From contig NZ_AYKG01000069.1 of assembly GCF_003788585.1 (NCBI RefSeq), forward strand, positions 27,606 through 91,605: a DNA stretch of 64,000 nt. Direction: 5' to 3'. Source of the stretch: Salinisphaera japonica YTM-1 (lineage in GTDB: Bacteria > Pseudomonadota > Gammaproteobacteria > Nevskiales > Salinisphaeraceae). This document shows positions 54,933 to 63,908 of the stretch, in pieces. The notes under the pieces were generated by a model, which saw nothing but the letters and a program-made list of their open reading frames with translations, made no database searches and was not told the DNA's origin. The stretch's first letter is position 1, and each line of letters starts with the position of its first letter. The position numbers and the translations under genes are program-made.

Positions 54933-56484
54933 CACGCGTCTCCCGGCCACCCACGACGGCCAATGTCGGCACGCGATCAGCGGCCAGGCGCTCGCCTGTG
55001 CACAGCACCAGCGTGACGATCTCGTCCATCTGGTCCGGCGTGGTTTCGGCGTTCAAGAGCGTGAACTTCAGATAGCGTCGCCCGCGTACACGGGTGGCTG
55101 CCAGCATCGCCTCGCCGCGCGTGGCCAGATCAGAGCGGATGGCCTCGTTGAGTTCATCCAGCACCGCAGGCGCGAGGCCCAGGCTCGGCCGGAAGCGAAA
55201 CACGATCGTGCCCAGCTCCGGGGCATGCAACAGATCCAGCCGCGGCTCGGCCAGCATGCGTTGATAAGTGGTGCGTGCCAGCGCACAGCCAGCATCGAAC
55301 AACCGGCCGATGGCCTCGGCGCCGACGCTGCGCAGGCTCATCCAGAGTTTGAGCGCATCGAAGCGGCGCGTGGTCTGGAGCGATTTATTCACCTGATCGG
55401 GCGTGCCCGCCTCCGCGGCCTCGACCGGGTTCAGATAATCCGCATGATGGGTCACGTGGCCCAGATCGGCCCCGCGTGCCACCAGCAGCGCGCTACAGGC
55501 TACCGGCTGGAAAAAGGCCTTGTGGTAATCCACGGTTATCGAATCCGCCTGTGCCAGCGCCCGGGTTTCATGCCCGCGCGTGGGAGAAACAAGCAGCCCA
55601 CAGCCATAGGCGGCATCAACGTGTAGCCACGCCTGATGCCGCCGGGCCAGGCGCGCGGCCCCGGCCACGTCGTCCAGACTGCCAAAATCGGTCGTGCCAT
55701 AGGTGGCCACCACCGCGATCGGGATCTCGCCGGCGGCGCGGGCGCTGTCCATGGCCGTTTCCAGTGCGTCGATGTCCATGCGCCAGGCGCTGTCCACGGC
55801 CACCGGCACCACGGCCTTCTGGCCAAGTCCCAGCAGGGACGCTGCCTTCACACTCGAGAAATGACTCATCTCCGAGGCAAAGATACGCCAGCGCGCTGCC
55901 TCGGGCGGCAGCCCGTTCATTGCCACAGAGCCAGGGCCAAAGTGGCGGGCGCTGTAATGCTCGCGCGCCAGGAGCAGGGCCATGAGATTGGACTGGGTGC
56001 CGCCGCTAGTGAATATGCCGTCGGCGCTGGCCGGCAGGTGCGCACGCTGGGCGGTCCAGGCGATCACTTTCTGCTCGATCAGCGTGGCACCGGCGCTCTG
56101 GTCCCAGGTGTCCATCGAGGTGTTGATCGTCGCAGCGACCATCTCGGCCGCGGCCGCACTGGTCAGCACCGGACAGTTCAGATGTGCGACATACCGCGGA
56201 TGGTGAAAATAGATCGCCGGGTCGAGATACAGCGGGCCGAGCTCGGCCAGTGCCTCTGAAAAACCGATGCCCGGCCCGTCCAGGCAGACGCGATCAACGG
56301 CCGGGCGGAGTTCGCTCGGGCTCGCCCCACTACACGGCCGGCGGGCCCGGTCGATCGCCATGGCCACGGTATCGATCGCGGCGTGCGACTGCTCGAGCAG
56401 CTGCTTGCAGCCCCGCCGGTTGACCAGTGTCGCGGCTTCGATGGCGTAGTCGCTGGCGATGTCGGGACTAAAAGATAGCGCCAT
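54922..56484 (-). CDS. PLP-dependent group II decarboxylase (DesA-like, lysine/diaminobutyrate)
   Basis: 520 residues, start ATG 56484 with AGGAGT ahead. PLP-fold marks: GIFTSGGTQSNLMALLLARE, WLHVDAAYGCGLL (aspartate) and DSITVDYHKAFFQPV, whose lysine binds PLP. Next to a hydroxamate monooxygenase it most likely makes cadaverine from lysine (DesA), though related enzymes decarboxylate 2,4-diaminobutyrate. First biosynthetic gene, 134 bases downstream of the receptor gene. Confidence 0.9.
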   Translation of the reverse strand: MALSFSPDIASDYAIEAATLVNRRGCKQLLEQSHAAIDTVAMAIDRARRPCSGASPSELRPAVDRVCLDGPGIGFSEALAELGPLYLDPAIYFHHPRYVAHLNCPVLTSAAAAEMVAATINTSMDTWDQSAGATLIEQKVIAWTAQRAHLPASADGIFTSGGTQSNLMALLLAREHYSARHFGPGSVAMNGLPPEAARWRIFASEMSHFSSVKAASLLGLGQKAVVPVAVDSAWRMDIDALETAMDSARAAGEIPIAVVATYGTTDFGSLDDVAGAARLARRHQAWLHVDAAYGCGLLVSPTRGHETRALAQADSITVDYHKAFFQPVACSALLVARGADLGHVTHHADYLNPVEAAEAGTPDQVNKSLQTTRRFDALKLWMSLRSVGAEAIGRLFDAGCALARTTYQRMLAEPRLDLLHAPELGTIVFRFRPSLGLAPAVLDELNEAIRSDLATRGEAMLAATRVRGRRYLKFTLLNAETTPDQMDEIVTLVLCTGERLAADRVPTLAVVGGRETRDAG

Positions 56485-56618
56485 GATTACTCCTGGGCCG
56501 TGGCTGGCCGCTGTTTCAAAACCGGGGCAAGCCTTACATCACCTCGTGATATCTTCATGACACAACAATCGTTCGGTTGTTCCCGGTTCGAGACGAAAGA
56601 TCCGATACCGCTCACGAA

Positions 56619-58907
56619 TCAGAACCGATAATCGAGCGTTGCGATCACACGACGCGCCTGGCCGAAATAACAATAGGTTTCGTTGAAACAGGCGCTCACA
56701 TAGTCCTTGTCGAAAATGTTGTCGGCGTTGACTCGCAGGTGCACGCCGTCCAGGTGCGGCGCCATTTCGCCGAGATCGGCGCTGACAAAGCCATCGGCCA
56801 CCGCATAGTCGGGCACTTTCCGCGTGTTGAGCCCGTTGGCATAGCTTTCGCCCACATAACGCCCGCCCAGGCCGCCGCGGATCCCCAGCGGGAAGTCGTA
56901 CTGAACCCACAACGAGGCCAGCTGATCGGGCGTACGCACGGGTGTATTGCCGGCCTCGGTGGTCAGGCCCGGCGTATTGATGCTGTCGTCGTATTCGATG
57001 CTGTTGTAGCTGTAGCCGGCGATGACGTGCAGCTTGTCGGTGACCGCGGCGTTGGCCGTCAGCTCCACGCCCTGCGAGGACACATCGCCCACACCTTGGT
57101 AGACCGGGTTCACGACGCTCACGCGTTGCTGCACGTTCTGTTGGGTCAGGTCGTAAAGCGCGAGTGTGAACAGGCTCTCGGTGTTGGGCAGCTGATACTT
57201 CAGGCCCACCTCATACTGATGGCTGTCCACCGGTTCGGGCACGACACCGTCGACCGTGGTGTCGGTGGTCGGGTTGAAGGCCTCGCTGTAGGAGAAATAC
57301 GGCGACAGGCCGATACGTGACTCGTACAGCACGGCCGCCCGTCCGGAAAAGGCGTTGTCGGCGCGGGCATCGGTATTGCCGTTCAGATCCGAGACATAGC
57401 GCCGATCGAGAAAATCCTCGCGTCCGCTGAGTACCAGGTGCAGCCGGTTCCAGGTCATCTGATCCTGCAGATAGATGCCGAACTGCGACAAAGAGCGCTG
57501 CTGGTCAGCACTCTTGAACGGTTCCGAGCCCAGCGCGTTACCCGAATAATCCGGGTCAAACGGGTCCAGCGAGGTCACGTCGCCGTTGCCGAAGTTCACC
57601 ACCGAATTGTTGCGCCGCTGGAAGTTGAAGCCGGCGATGAGCGTGTGACCCACCCCGCCCGTGGCGAAATCAAACTGTGCGTTGTTATCGGTCGAGAACG
57701 CCGACAGATCCTCGTTGGCCCCCGAGAAATAACGCGAGAGCTCCGGCCCGTCCCCGGCAAAACCGATCTGATAGACCTGTTCCAGATCGGTATCCACCGA
57801 GCTGTAGCGCGAATGCGAACGCAGCTTGACGTGCTCGTTGACCTGATGGGTAAGAACATACGACACCAGCTGCTGCTGGCGCTCGAAGCGCTCGTTGCCG
57901 GCCGAGGCATCGACCCAGGATGAATCCACCCGGCGGCCGAAACGATTGTTGTTCACCGATATGTCATAAGGCACGGCCCCATGAAAGCCGCCTTCTGGCT
58001 CATCGGATATATAAGCCTGCAACAACAGCTCGGTATCGTCGGAGAGATTCAGGCTTACCTCGGGCATGAGCGTATAGCTTTCGCGCTCGACCACGTCGTA
58101 CTGGGTGTTCGAAGTATCGGCCTTACCGACGATCCGATAGTTGCCCCAGCTTTTTTCGGGCAACGCGCCGGTCAGATCGAAACCGCCGCCGTAGGTATCA
58201 AAGCTGCCGCCGAAAAATCGCAACAGCCCGGCCTGCTCGGCCTGCGGCCGCTTGGTCGTATAGTTGACCAGGCCGCCCGGCATGGCTCGCCCGTAGAGCA
58301 CCGAACTCGGCCCCTTGACGACATCCACCCGTTCGAGAAAGAACGGATCGATCTGGATATTGGAATAGCTGCCGGCATCCGTCTGCAGGCGTAGCCCGTC
58401 GAGAAACGTGTTGTTCACATCGCCAGCCGAGAAACCGCGCAGCGCGACCACGTCCTGGCGCGACGAAGCCCCGGCCAGCCCGGTATAGGCGCCTGGGGTA
58501 TAGCGAAGCACCTCGTTGATGCTCTGTGAGCCCTGATCCTGAATCTGCGCGCGCGTGATGACGTTGACCGCCTGGGGCGTTTCGATCAGCGGCGTATCGG
58601 TCTTAGTCGCCCCCCGGCTGATCGTGGCGACATAGCCCTCGGTCGGGGCAATCGCCGACTGGATACCGGCCGTCACATCGATCGTGGACAGCTCGGCCGG
58701 CGTGGCCGGCGCAGCAGGTGTGGCCGATGTATCGCCGCTGGCAGCCGCTGGCACGGGCGCCGCTGCCACGGGCGCCGCTGCCGGCGGCACCGGTGCGCTC
58801 TGCGCCATCGCGGCGCAGGGCACACCGGCCGCTGCGATGATCATCCCCAATCGTCGTACGTCACGACGACAGCCCGCTACCCCACGGCCCCATGCCTTGT
58901 TTGTCAT
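56619..58907 (-). CDS. TonB-dependent siderophore receptor
   Basis: 762 residues. Signal peptide to about residue 36 (AAMAQ), then an unusual proline/alanine-rich linker (about 37-72), the TonB box STIDVTAG, a plug domain from about 85 (IETPQAVNVITRAQIQDQG) and a 22-strand barrel ending in YRF. No STN signalling domain. It imports the ferric siderophore, probably a hydroxamate made by the genes downstream. A Fur box lies 74 bases upstream of the start. Confidence 0.94.
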   Translation of the reverse strand: MTNKAWGRGVAGCRRDVRRLGMIIAAAGVPCAAMAQSAPVPPAAAPVAAAPVPAAASGDTSATPAAPATPAELSTIDVTAGIQSAIAPTEGYVATISRGATKTDTPLIETPQAVNVITRAQIQDQGSQSINEVLRYTPGAYTGLAGASSRQDVVALRGFSAGDVNNTFLDGLRLQTDAGSYSNIQIDPFFLERVDVVKGPSSVLYGRAMPGGLVNYTTKRPQAEQAGLLRFFGGSFDTYGGGFDLTGALPEKSWGNYRIVGKADTSNTQYDVVERESYTLMPEVSLNLSDDTELLLQAYISDEPEGGFHGAVPYDISVNNNRFGRRVDSSWVDASAGNERFERQQQLVSYVLTHQVNEHVKLRSHSRYSSVDTDLEQVYQIGFAGDGPELSRYFSGANEDLSAFSTDNNAQFDFATGGVGHTLIAGFNFQRRNNSVVNFGNGDVTSLDPFDPDYSGNALGSEPFKSADQQRSLSQFGIYLQDQMTWNRLHLVLSGREDFLDRRYVSDLNGNTDARADNAFSGRAAVLYESRIGLSPYFSYSEAFNPTTDTTVDGVVPEPVDSHQYEVGLKYQLPNTESLFTLALYDLTQQNVQQRVSVVNPVYQGVGDVSSQGVELTANAAVTDKLHVIAGYSYNSIEYDDSINTPGLTTEAGNTPVRTPDQLASLWVQYDFPLGIRGGLGGRYVGESYANGLNTRKVPDYAVADGFVSADLGEMAPHLDGVHLRVNADNIFDKDYVSACFNETYCYFGQARRVIATLDYRF

Positions 58908-58982
58908 CCCTGCACATCCCCTTGGATCGGTTGCGATAGACGCCGATCAAGGAATCGGCGTCGTGTCGCGCCAAGTGTAGAT

Positions 58983-59001
58983 GCGAATCATTAGCATTTG
59001 C
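58983..59001 (-). promoter_or_regulatory. Fur box upstream of the siderophore operon
   Basis: GCAAATGCTAATGATTCGC on the minus strand agrees with the 19-bp Fur consensus at 13 positions, including both inner AAT/ATT parts. Iron-bound Fur would repress the receptor and, by read-through, the biosynthetic genes. Confidence 0.75.
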
Positions 59002-59049
59002 AAATGGGACGCAACGACATTTCGATAGCCGCGCGTCTGTCAGGCGGGC

Positions 59050-59373
59050 CTAGGGTGTGTTGAGGTTTCATACGAGCGCCGCTTTCGTCGAGAGTCCGCA
59101 GTGTGTCCTGCAAGGCGCGAGTCGCCGCGTCGTGGCGTGCCACGATCAAGGCTCGCCAGCGCCACGGCGCCCATCTTCGATTTTTTATGGGCGGCCCAAC
59201 CCGAAGGGACAAGCGCCCACAAAATGAGCGACACGTCGGCAATACAGCGTTATAGCCCACTAGCCCACTAGCGCAGAATGACACGCTAAGTGGGCTACGC
59301 CTCGTCTTGCCGCCCATAGTCGATTTTATGGAGCGCTTGGCGCGGACTCGTATGAAACCTCAACACGCCCTTA
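59050..59373. mobile_element. MITE-like element with 26-27 bp terminal inverted repeats
   Basis: The left end (CTAGGGTGTGTTGAGGTTTC, continuing to CATACGAG at 59076) and the right end (from CTCGTATGAAACCTCAACAC at 59347 to TTA at 59373) are inverted copies with few differences. About 320 bp, no ORF with coding character. Its right-hand sequence is closely repeated at the window end (63909-64000). The element covers the gap between the receptor operon and the thioesterase gene. No target duplication could be defined, so the responsible transposase family is unknown. Confidence 0.7.
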
Positions 59374-60207
59374 GTAAAAAACAGCCACGTTCTGTCGCCC
59401 GACGAGAATCGGCTGTCGGTCGTGGTTCCAGATCGTCATGCTTTGGCTGGAATAGCCCTGGCCGATGGTCTCGGCGCGCGACTGGCACAGCCACCAGCCG
59501 TCGGTGGTGGCCGGCGCCTCGTCTACCGACTCGAACTGCCAGGTCATGCTACTGACCGGCGCGGGGCCGTCGAACAGCGCCATCGAGGCCGGCGGCAGGG
59601 CATCGCCGATGGCGGCCAGTGCCACGATCGTGGATTCGATGGCACGGTCACGATGACGCATCCAGGCCGTGAACACGGGCGCGTCGGCGCTCGACATGGG
59701 CAGCGCATCGGCAGCGCGCCGGCTATCGAAATGCTGGGCGAAGTTCGGCCCGCGGTTATTGCCGGCCTCGTCTTTGAAAAAGCCCTGGCAGTCCGCAGCG
59801 TCAGCCACATCCGGCGCCGGCAGCCGGTCCACGGCCAACCGTGAGTCGCGACTCTTGCCGAAACAGAACGTGGCGCGCGAGGCCACACCGCCGTCATCGC
59901 GCAGTAGATCAGTCCCGGCAAAGACCGCGGATTTGCCTTGGCGCAGCACGTTGGGCACCAGACGCACCCCCGGCCCCGCGGGCGAAACAAACGCCAGCTG
60001 GGCACTGCGCAACGGGCCGGCCTCGGGCACATACGACAGCGCCGATTGCAGACAGAGTGCCGCCGACAGGCCGCCGTAGATGGCGCGGCCCTGAAGCCAG
60101 TCCTCGGGAATCATGAGCTCGCTGGGGCCCGCCCCGGCGGCCGTTATCTCGGCCAGCAGGCGCGACAGCGGCGTGCGGTTTTCAGCGTTGGATACAGAGT
60201 CAGACAT
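59371..60207 (-). CDS. acyl-CoA thioesterase, TesB-like double hotdog
   Basis: 278 residues from ATG 60207. SRLLAEITAAGAGPSELMIPEDWLQGRAIYGG-type start (W-x-QGRAxYGG) with two hotdog domains; the second contains FTAWMRHRDRA and GWWLCQSRAETIGQGYSSQS. Hydrolyses acyl-CoA thioesters; chain specificity unknown. Its TAA stop lies in the terminal bases of the MITE-like element, so the insertion just spared or slightly altered the C-terminus (ending VAVFY). Confidence 0.85.
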   Translation of the reverse strand: MSDSVSNAENRTPLSRLLAEITAAGAGPSELMIPEDWLQGRAIYGGLSAALCLQSALSYVPEAGPLRSAQLAFVSPAGPGVRLVPNVLRQGKSAVFAGTDLLRDDGGVASRATFCFGKSRDSRLAVDRLPAPDVADAADCQGFFKDEAGNNRGPNFAQHFDSRRAADALPMSSADAPVFTAWMRHRDRAIESTIVALAAIGDALPPASMALFDGPAPVSSMTWQFESVDEAPATTDGWWLCQSRAETIGQGYSSQSMTIWNHDRQPILVGRQNVAVFY

Positions 60208-60262
60208 GCAGATTTCCGGCGCGGAGCGTTTCCATACGTTAGCGTATTGCGCCTTGCTTGGA

Positions 60263-60931
60263 CTACTGCCCGTGGCCACCGGCTACCGTCCGGGCCAGCA
60301 CATCGGCCAGCGCGGCCGGTGAGTCACAGATGGTCGTGGCACCGGCGGCCAGCAGTTCGGCCCGGCCCCCGTAGCCATAGCTCACGCCGTAGGCCGCCAT
60401 GTCGTTGGCCGTGGCGCCGGCGATGTCATAGCGCCGATCCCCGATCATCAATGCCTGGCCGGCCACCAGACCGTGCGTATTCAACACATAGGCCAGCAGA
60501 TCGGTCTTGTCGGTACGCGTGCCGTCCAGCTCGCTGCCGTGGATATGCACAAAGTATTTCGACAGACCGAAGTGATCGAGAATCTGGCGCGCAAAACACC
60601 AGGGCTTGGACGTGGCCACAAACAGCCGCTGGCCGGCGGCCGCGCGTGCGGCCAGCAGATCCTCAATGCCGGGATAGACCGTGTTTTCGTAGAGACCCAC
60701 ATCGGCAAAGCGTTCACGATAGGCCGCCACGGCCATCTCAGCATCGCCGGCCGAGAGCCCGTGAAATGCCATGAATCCCTGCTTGAGCGGCGGCCCGATA
60801 TAACAGGCCAACGCGCGCCGATCGGCCACATGAATATCAAAGCGAGCCAGCGCGTAGGCCACGCATCGCGTGATGCCCTCGAACGGATCGGTGAGCGTGC
60901 CGTCGAGATCGAAGATCAGGTGCTTCAGCAT
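60263..60931 (-). CDS. HAD-family phosphatase, Gph-like
   Basis: 222 residues. HAD motif I FDLDGTLTDP (nucleophile and acid/base aspartates), motif II VATSKP, motif IV MIGDRRYDIAGA. The cap domain (about 15-85) is of the phosphoglycolate phosphatase kind. ATG overlaps the end of the upstream dehydrogenase gene (60925), so the two are coupled. Confidence 0.9.
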   Translation of the reverse strand: MLKHLIFDLDGTLTDPFEGITRCVAYALARFDIHVADRRALACYIGPPLKQGFMAFHGLSAGDAEMAVAAYRERFADVGLYENTVYPGIEDLLAARAAAGQRLFVATSKPWCFARQILDHFGLSKYFVHIHGSELDGTRTDKTDLLAYVLNTHGLVAGQALMIGDRRYDIAGATANDMAAYGVSYGYGGRAELLAAGATTICDSPAALADVLARTVAGGHGQ

Positions 60932-62586
60932 ACGGTGGCCGCATGTTGGCCGGCGCGGCGCCCGGTGAACAGACAGCCGCCCAGAAACGTGCCTTCCAGC
61001 GCGTTATAGCCATGATAACCGCCGCCGCCGAAACCGGCCGCCTCGCCCACGGCATATAGCCCGGGCACGGGCTGGCCCGTAGCATCCAGCGCGCGCCCGT
61101 CGAGATCGGCGTGCAACCCGCCGAGCGTCTTGCGCGTGAGGATATGCAGGCGCACGGCGATCAATGGCCCCTTGGCCGGGTCGAGCATGCGGTGCGGCTT
61201 GGCCACACGAAACAACCGATCGCCGGCGTAGCCACGGGCGTTGTTGATGGCGGCCATCTGGGCATCCTTGCCATAGCCGTTGTCGATCTGGCCGTCGCGA
61301 TCAGCCAGCGTGCGTTTCAGGGCCGCGGCCTCGATCCGGCCCTCGCCCGATACCCGGTTCATGCCCGCGGCCAGTTCATCGACCGTATCGGCCACGATGA
61401 AATCCGCGCCGTGTTGTTTGAAGGCCTCGACCGGCGGCGGGCCCCCCTTGGACAGCCGATTGGCCAGCACCGCCCGCCAGCTGGCGGCCGTCATGTCCGG
61501 GTTCTGCTCCGAGCCCGACAAGGCGAACTCTTTTTCGATGATTGTCTGATCGAGCACAAACCACGAATACTCGTGCCCGCGCGCGCGGATTGCCTTGAGC
61601 GTGGCCAGAGTGTCGAAGCCCGGCAGGCACGGGGCTTCGAAGCGCGCCCCGTCGGCGTCCAGCCACAGCGAGGACGGCCCGGGGATGATACGGATGCCGT
61701 GGGCCGGCCAGATCGGGTCCCAATTGGCGATGCCTTCGGTGTAGTGCCACATACGATCGGCGTTGATGATGGCCGCGTGCCCGTCGCGGGCGGTGATATC
61801 GATCATGCGGCCATCCACGTGGTGCGGCACGCCCGAGAGCATATGCGCGGGTGGCGCGCCAAGCCGCTCGACGGGCCAGTGCGCCCGCACCTTGTCGTGG
61901 TCGCCGCCGATACCGCCGGCGGCCACGATCACGCAGCCGGCGCGATAGGCAAAGTCCCCGACCACCTCACGCGAGGAGCGCGCCCCGCGCGCTACGTCGT
62001 CCGTGGCCAGGCGGCTGCCGGCGACGCCGACCACGGCCCCGTCGGCGGTGATCAACGTATCCACTTGATGACGAAAACAAAACGCCACGCGGCCATGGGC
62101 TTCGTGCTCGGCCAGGCGGGCGGCGAAAGGAGCCACCACGCCGGGCCCCGTGCCCCAGGTCAGATGAAACCGCGGCACCGAGTTGCCGTGGCCGCCGGCA
62201 TGCCCGCCGCCGCGCTCGGCCCAGCCCACGACCGGGAACCAGCGCATGCCCATGGCGTGCAGCCAGGCCCGCATGGGCCCGCTGGCGAAATCCACGAACG
62301 CTTCGGCCACGGCTTTCGGCCAGGCATCTTCGGGCCGGTCAAAGGCCGCCGAACCCAGCCAGTCGTTCAGGGCCAGTGCCGGCGAATCCTTGATCCGCCA
62401 ACGCCGCTGTTCGGGGGTATCGATCATGAACAGCCCGCCCAGCGACCAGTGCGCCTGGCCCCCGACGCTGTTGGCGCCCTCCTGCTCGATCAGCCAGACG
62501 GTCTTGCCGGCATCGGCCAGCTCACAGGCGGCCACCAGCCCGGCCAGCCCCGCGCCCACGATCAACGCATCACAGTCGGTCTGCAT
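60925..62586 (-). CDS. FAD-dependent dehydrogenase, KstD/fumarate reductase-like
   Basis: 553 residues; the second ATG (62586) is chosen because GAGGAGG lies six bases before it, while the first (62592) would abut it. FAD site ALIVGAGLAGLVAACELADAG, WSLGGLFMID and the C-terminal GLYAVGEAAGFGGGGYHGYN. The family includes ketosteroid dehydrogenases and 'putative FAD-binding dehydrogenases' of unknown substrate; length and RWFPVVGWAERGG block fit the latter. Confidence 0.88.
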   Translation of the reverse strand: MQTDCDALIVGAGLAGLVAACELADAGKTVWLIEQEGANSVGGQAHWSLGGLFMIDTPEQRRWRIKDSPALALNDWLGSAAFDRPEDAWPKAVAEAFVDFASGPMRAWLHAMGMRWFPVVGWAERGGGHAGGHGNSVPRFHLTWGTGPGVVAPFAARLAEHEAHGRVAFCFRHQVDTLITADGAVVGVAGSRLATDDVARGARSSREVVGDFAYRAGCVIVAAGGIGGDHDKVRAHWPVERLGAPPAHMLSGVPHHVDGRMIDITARDGHAAIINADRMWHYTEGIANWDPIWPAHGIRIIPGPSSLWLDADGARFEAPCLPGFDTLATLKAIRARGHEYSWFVLDQTIIEKEFALSGSEQNPDMTAASWRAVLANRLSKGGPPPVEAFKQHGADFIVADTVDELAAGMNRVSGEGRIEAAALKRTLADRDGQIDNGYGKDAQMAAINNARGYAGDRLFRVAKPHRMLDPAKGPLIAVRLHILTRKTLGGLHADLDGRALDATGQPVPGLYAVGEAAGFGGGGYHGYNALEGTFLGGCLFTGRRAGQHAATVC

Positions 62587-62646
62587 GGCCATCCTCCTCG
62601 GTGTTCATTCCCGCTACGCTAAAGCCCGCATTCGGCGCCCACCACT

Positions 62647-62688
62647 GGTCAATGGTCGCGGGTCAATGGTCGCGGGTCAATGGTCGTG
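62647..62688. repeat. three tandem 14-bp repeats
   Basis: GGTCAATGGTCGCG occurs at 62647, 62661 and 62675 (last copy with one change). The array spans the stop codon of the PHA-synthase-like gene (62677), so a change in copy number would alter the sequence just after the stop. Confidence 0.85.
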
Positions 62689-63777
62689 GGCGATCAGCCA
62701 ATCGGCGATGCGTGACCAGCTGTAGCGGGCCGCGGCATCGCCGGTCAGCGCGCCGACGTGGCCACAGGGCAGCTCGTCGAACATCACATCGCGGCTGGCC
62801 ACCACGTCGGCCAAACGTCGTGCCGAGGCCGGTGTGGCCTGTTGATCACGCTGGCCGACCACCGCCAGGATCGGCACCCGCACGGCCTCGAGCCCGATGG
62901 CCGCACCGGGCATGGGCAGGCGTCCCGTGGCCAGGGCGTTATCGATCCAGAAATGATCGATCACATCCGCCACGAAGCCGCCCGGATAAGCCGCGACGCC
63001 GTCGTTGGCGATCGTGCCCACGGCACGCGCGCGCAGTGCGTTTTCTTCTTCGTGGCCGTCGTCGTTGCTCTCGCCGGCGGTGTCCATCGGCCCCCAGCGC
63101 AGGGCCAGCTCGCTCATCCAGCCGGGGGCGTGCAGCAAGACCGGCGGCAGGCGCGACAAGGTCATTCCCGTGGCCTGGCGCAGCCGGCGCCCTCGGGCGG
63201 CCAGCCGGCGGACCCGGGCGCCCACGGCCCCGTCGTGGTGATAATCGATCGGCGTGGCCACAAGCACCAGATTGGCGACCAGCTCGGGCGCGCTCATCGC
63301 GGCATGACACAACGCGAAATGCCCGCCGCCACCCCAGCCGTGCAGGCTCAGCCGTGTACGCCCGGAGTGCACCCGCACGCGAGCCAGCATTTCCGGCAAC
63401 AGGCCCGAGAAATAATCGGCCAGCCGGCGCCGGTCTTCGGCTCGGCTGGGCCGGCCCCAATCGATGAGATACAGATCGAAGCCTCGGCCGGTCAGATAAC
63501 GCACCAGGCTGCGCTCGGCGCTGAGGTCGTATACGCCCAGCGCGATCGATAACGGTGGCACCAGCACCAGCGGCGTCCGCGGGGCGCGATTGCCGGCACT
63601 GGAATGGCGCGGGTAATGACGCAGCGCAGCACCCGCACGCCGATGGATGACATCGAATACCGCCGGCGTATCCTCCAGCGCGGGCAGCGCGCGCCAGTCC
63701 GGCGTGCGGGGCGGTGCCTTCGGCTTGTACCCGGTCAGGCGACGCGTTGTTTTCAGGACATGCGGCAATATCGACAT
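62677..63777 (-). CDS. PHA-synthase-like alpha/beta hydrolase lacking the usual nucleophile
   Basis: 366 residues, the size of class III PhaC. PLVLVPPLSIALGVYDLSAERSL-type opening, LIDWGRPSRAED, ILAVVGQRDQQATP (aspartate region) and LPCGHVGALTG (histidine) follow PhaC. The elbow, normally G-x-C-x-G-G, reads HGWGGGGHF, so glycine stands where the catalytic cysteine should be. It may be an inactive or regulatory homologue, or use another residue. No phasin or phaA/B genes nearby. Confidence 0.75.
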   Translation of the reverse strand: MSILPHVLKTTRRLTGYKPKAPPRTPDWRALPALEDTPAVFDVIHRRAGAALRHYPRHSSAGNRAPRTPLVLVPPLSIALGVYDLSAERSLVRYLTGRGFDLYLIDWGRPSRAEDRRRLADYFSGLLPEMLARVRVHSGRTRLSLHGWGGGGHFALCHAAMSAPELVANLVLVATPIDYHHDGAVGARVRRLAARGRRLRQATGMTLSRLPPVLLHAPGWMSELALRWGPMDTAGESNDDGHEEENALRARAVGTIANDGVAAYPGGFVADVIDHFWIDNALATGRLPMPGAAIGLEAVRVPILAVVGQRDQQATPASARRLADVVASRDVMFDELPCGHVGALTGDAAARYSWSRIADWLIAHDH

Positions 63778-63908
63778 CGGCCACGGCGCAACGTGCAGGT
63801 CGTCTCATCATACGACAGCCGCGGCCACGGTTTGATCCCGACGCCCGCGATCAACGCGCAGACCCCGTGTCCGGGCCCAGTCAGACGATCAAACCGCCGA
63901 TCGACGAC

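Noticed and set aside
61111..62622. 503-residue frame opposite the FAD dehydrogenase
   Set aside because: Antisense shadow with no recognisable domain; the FAD protein has all its motifs.
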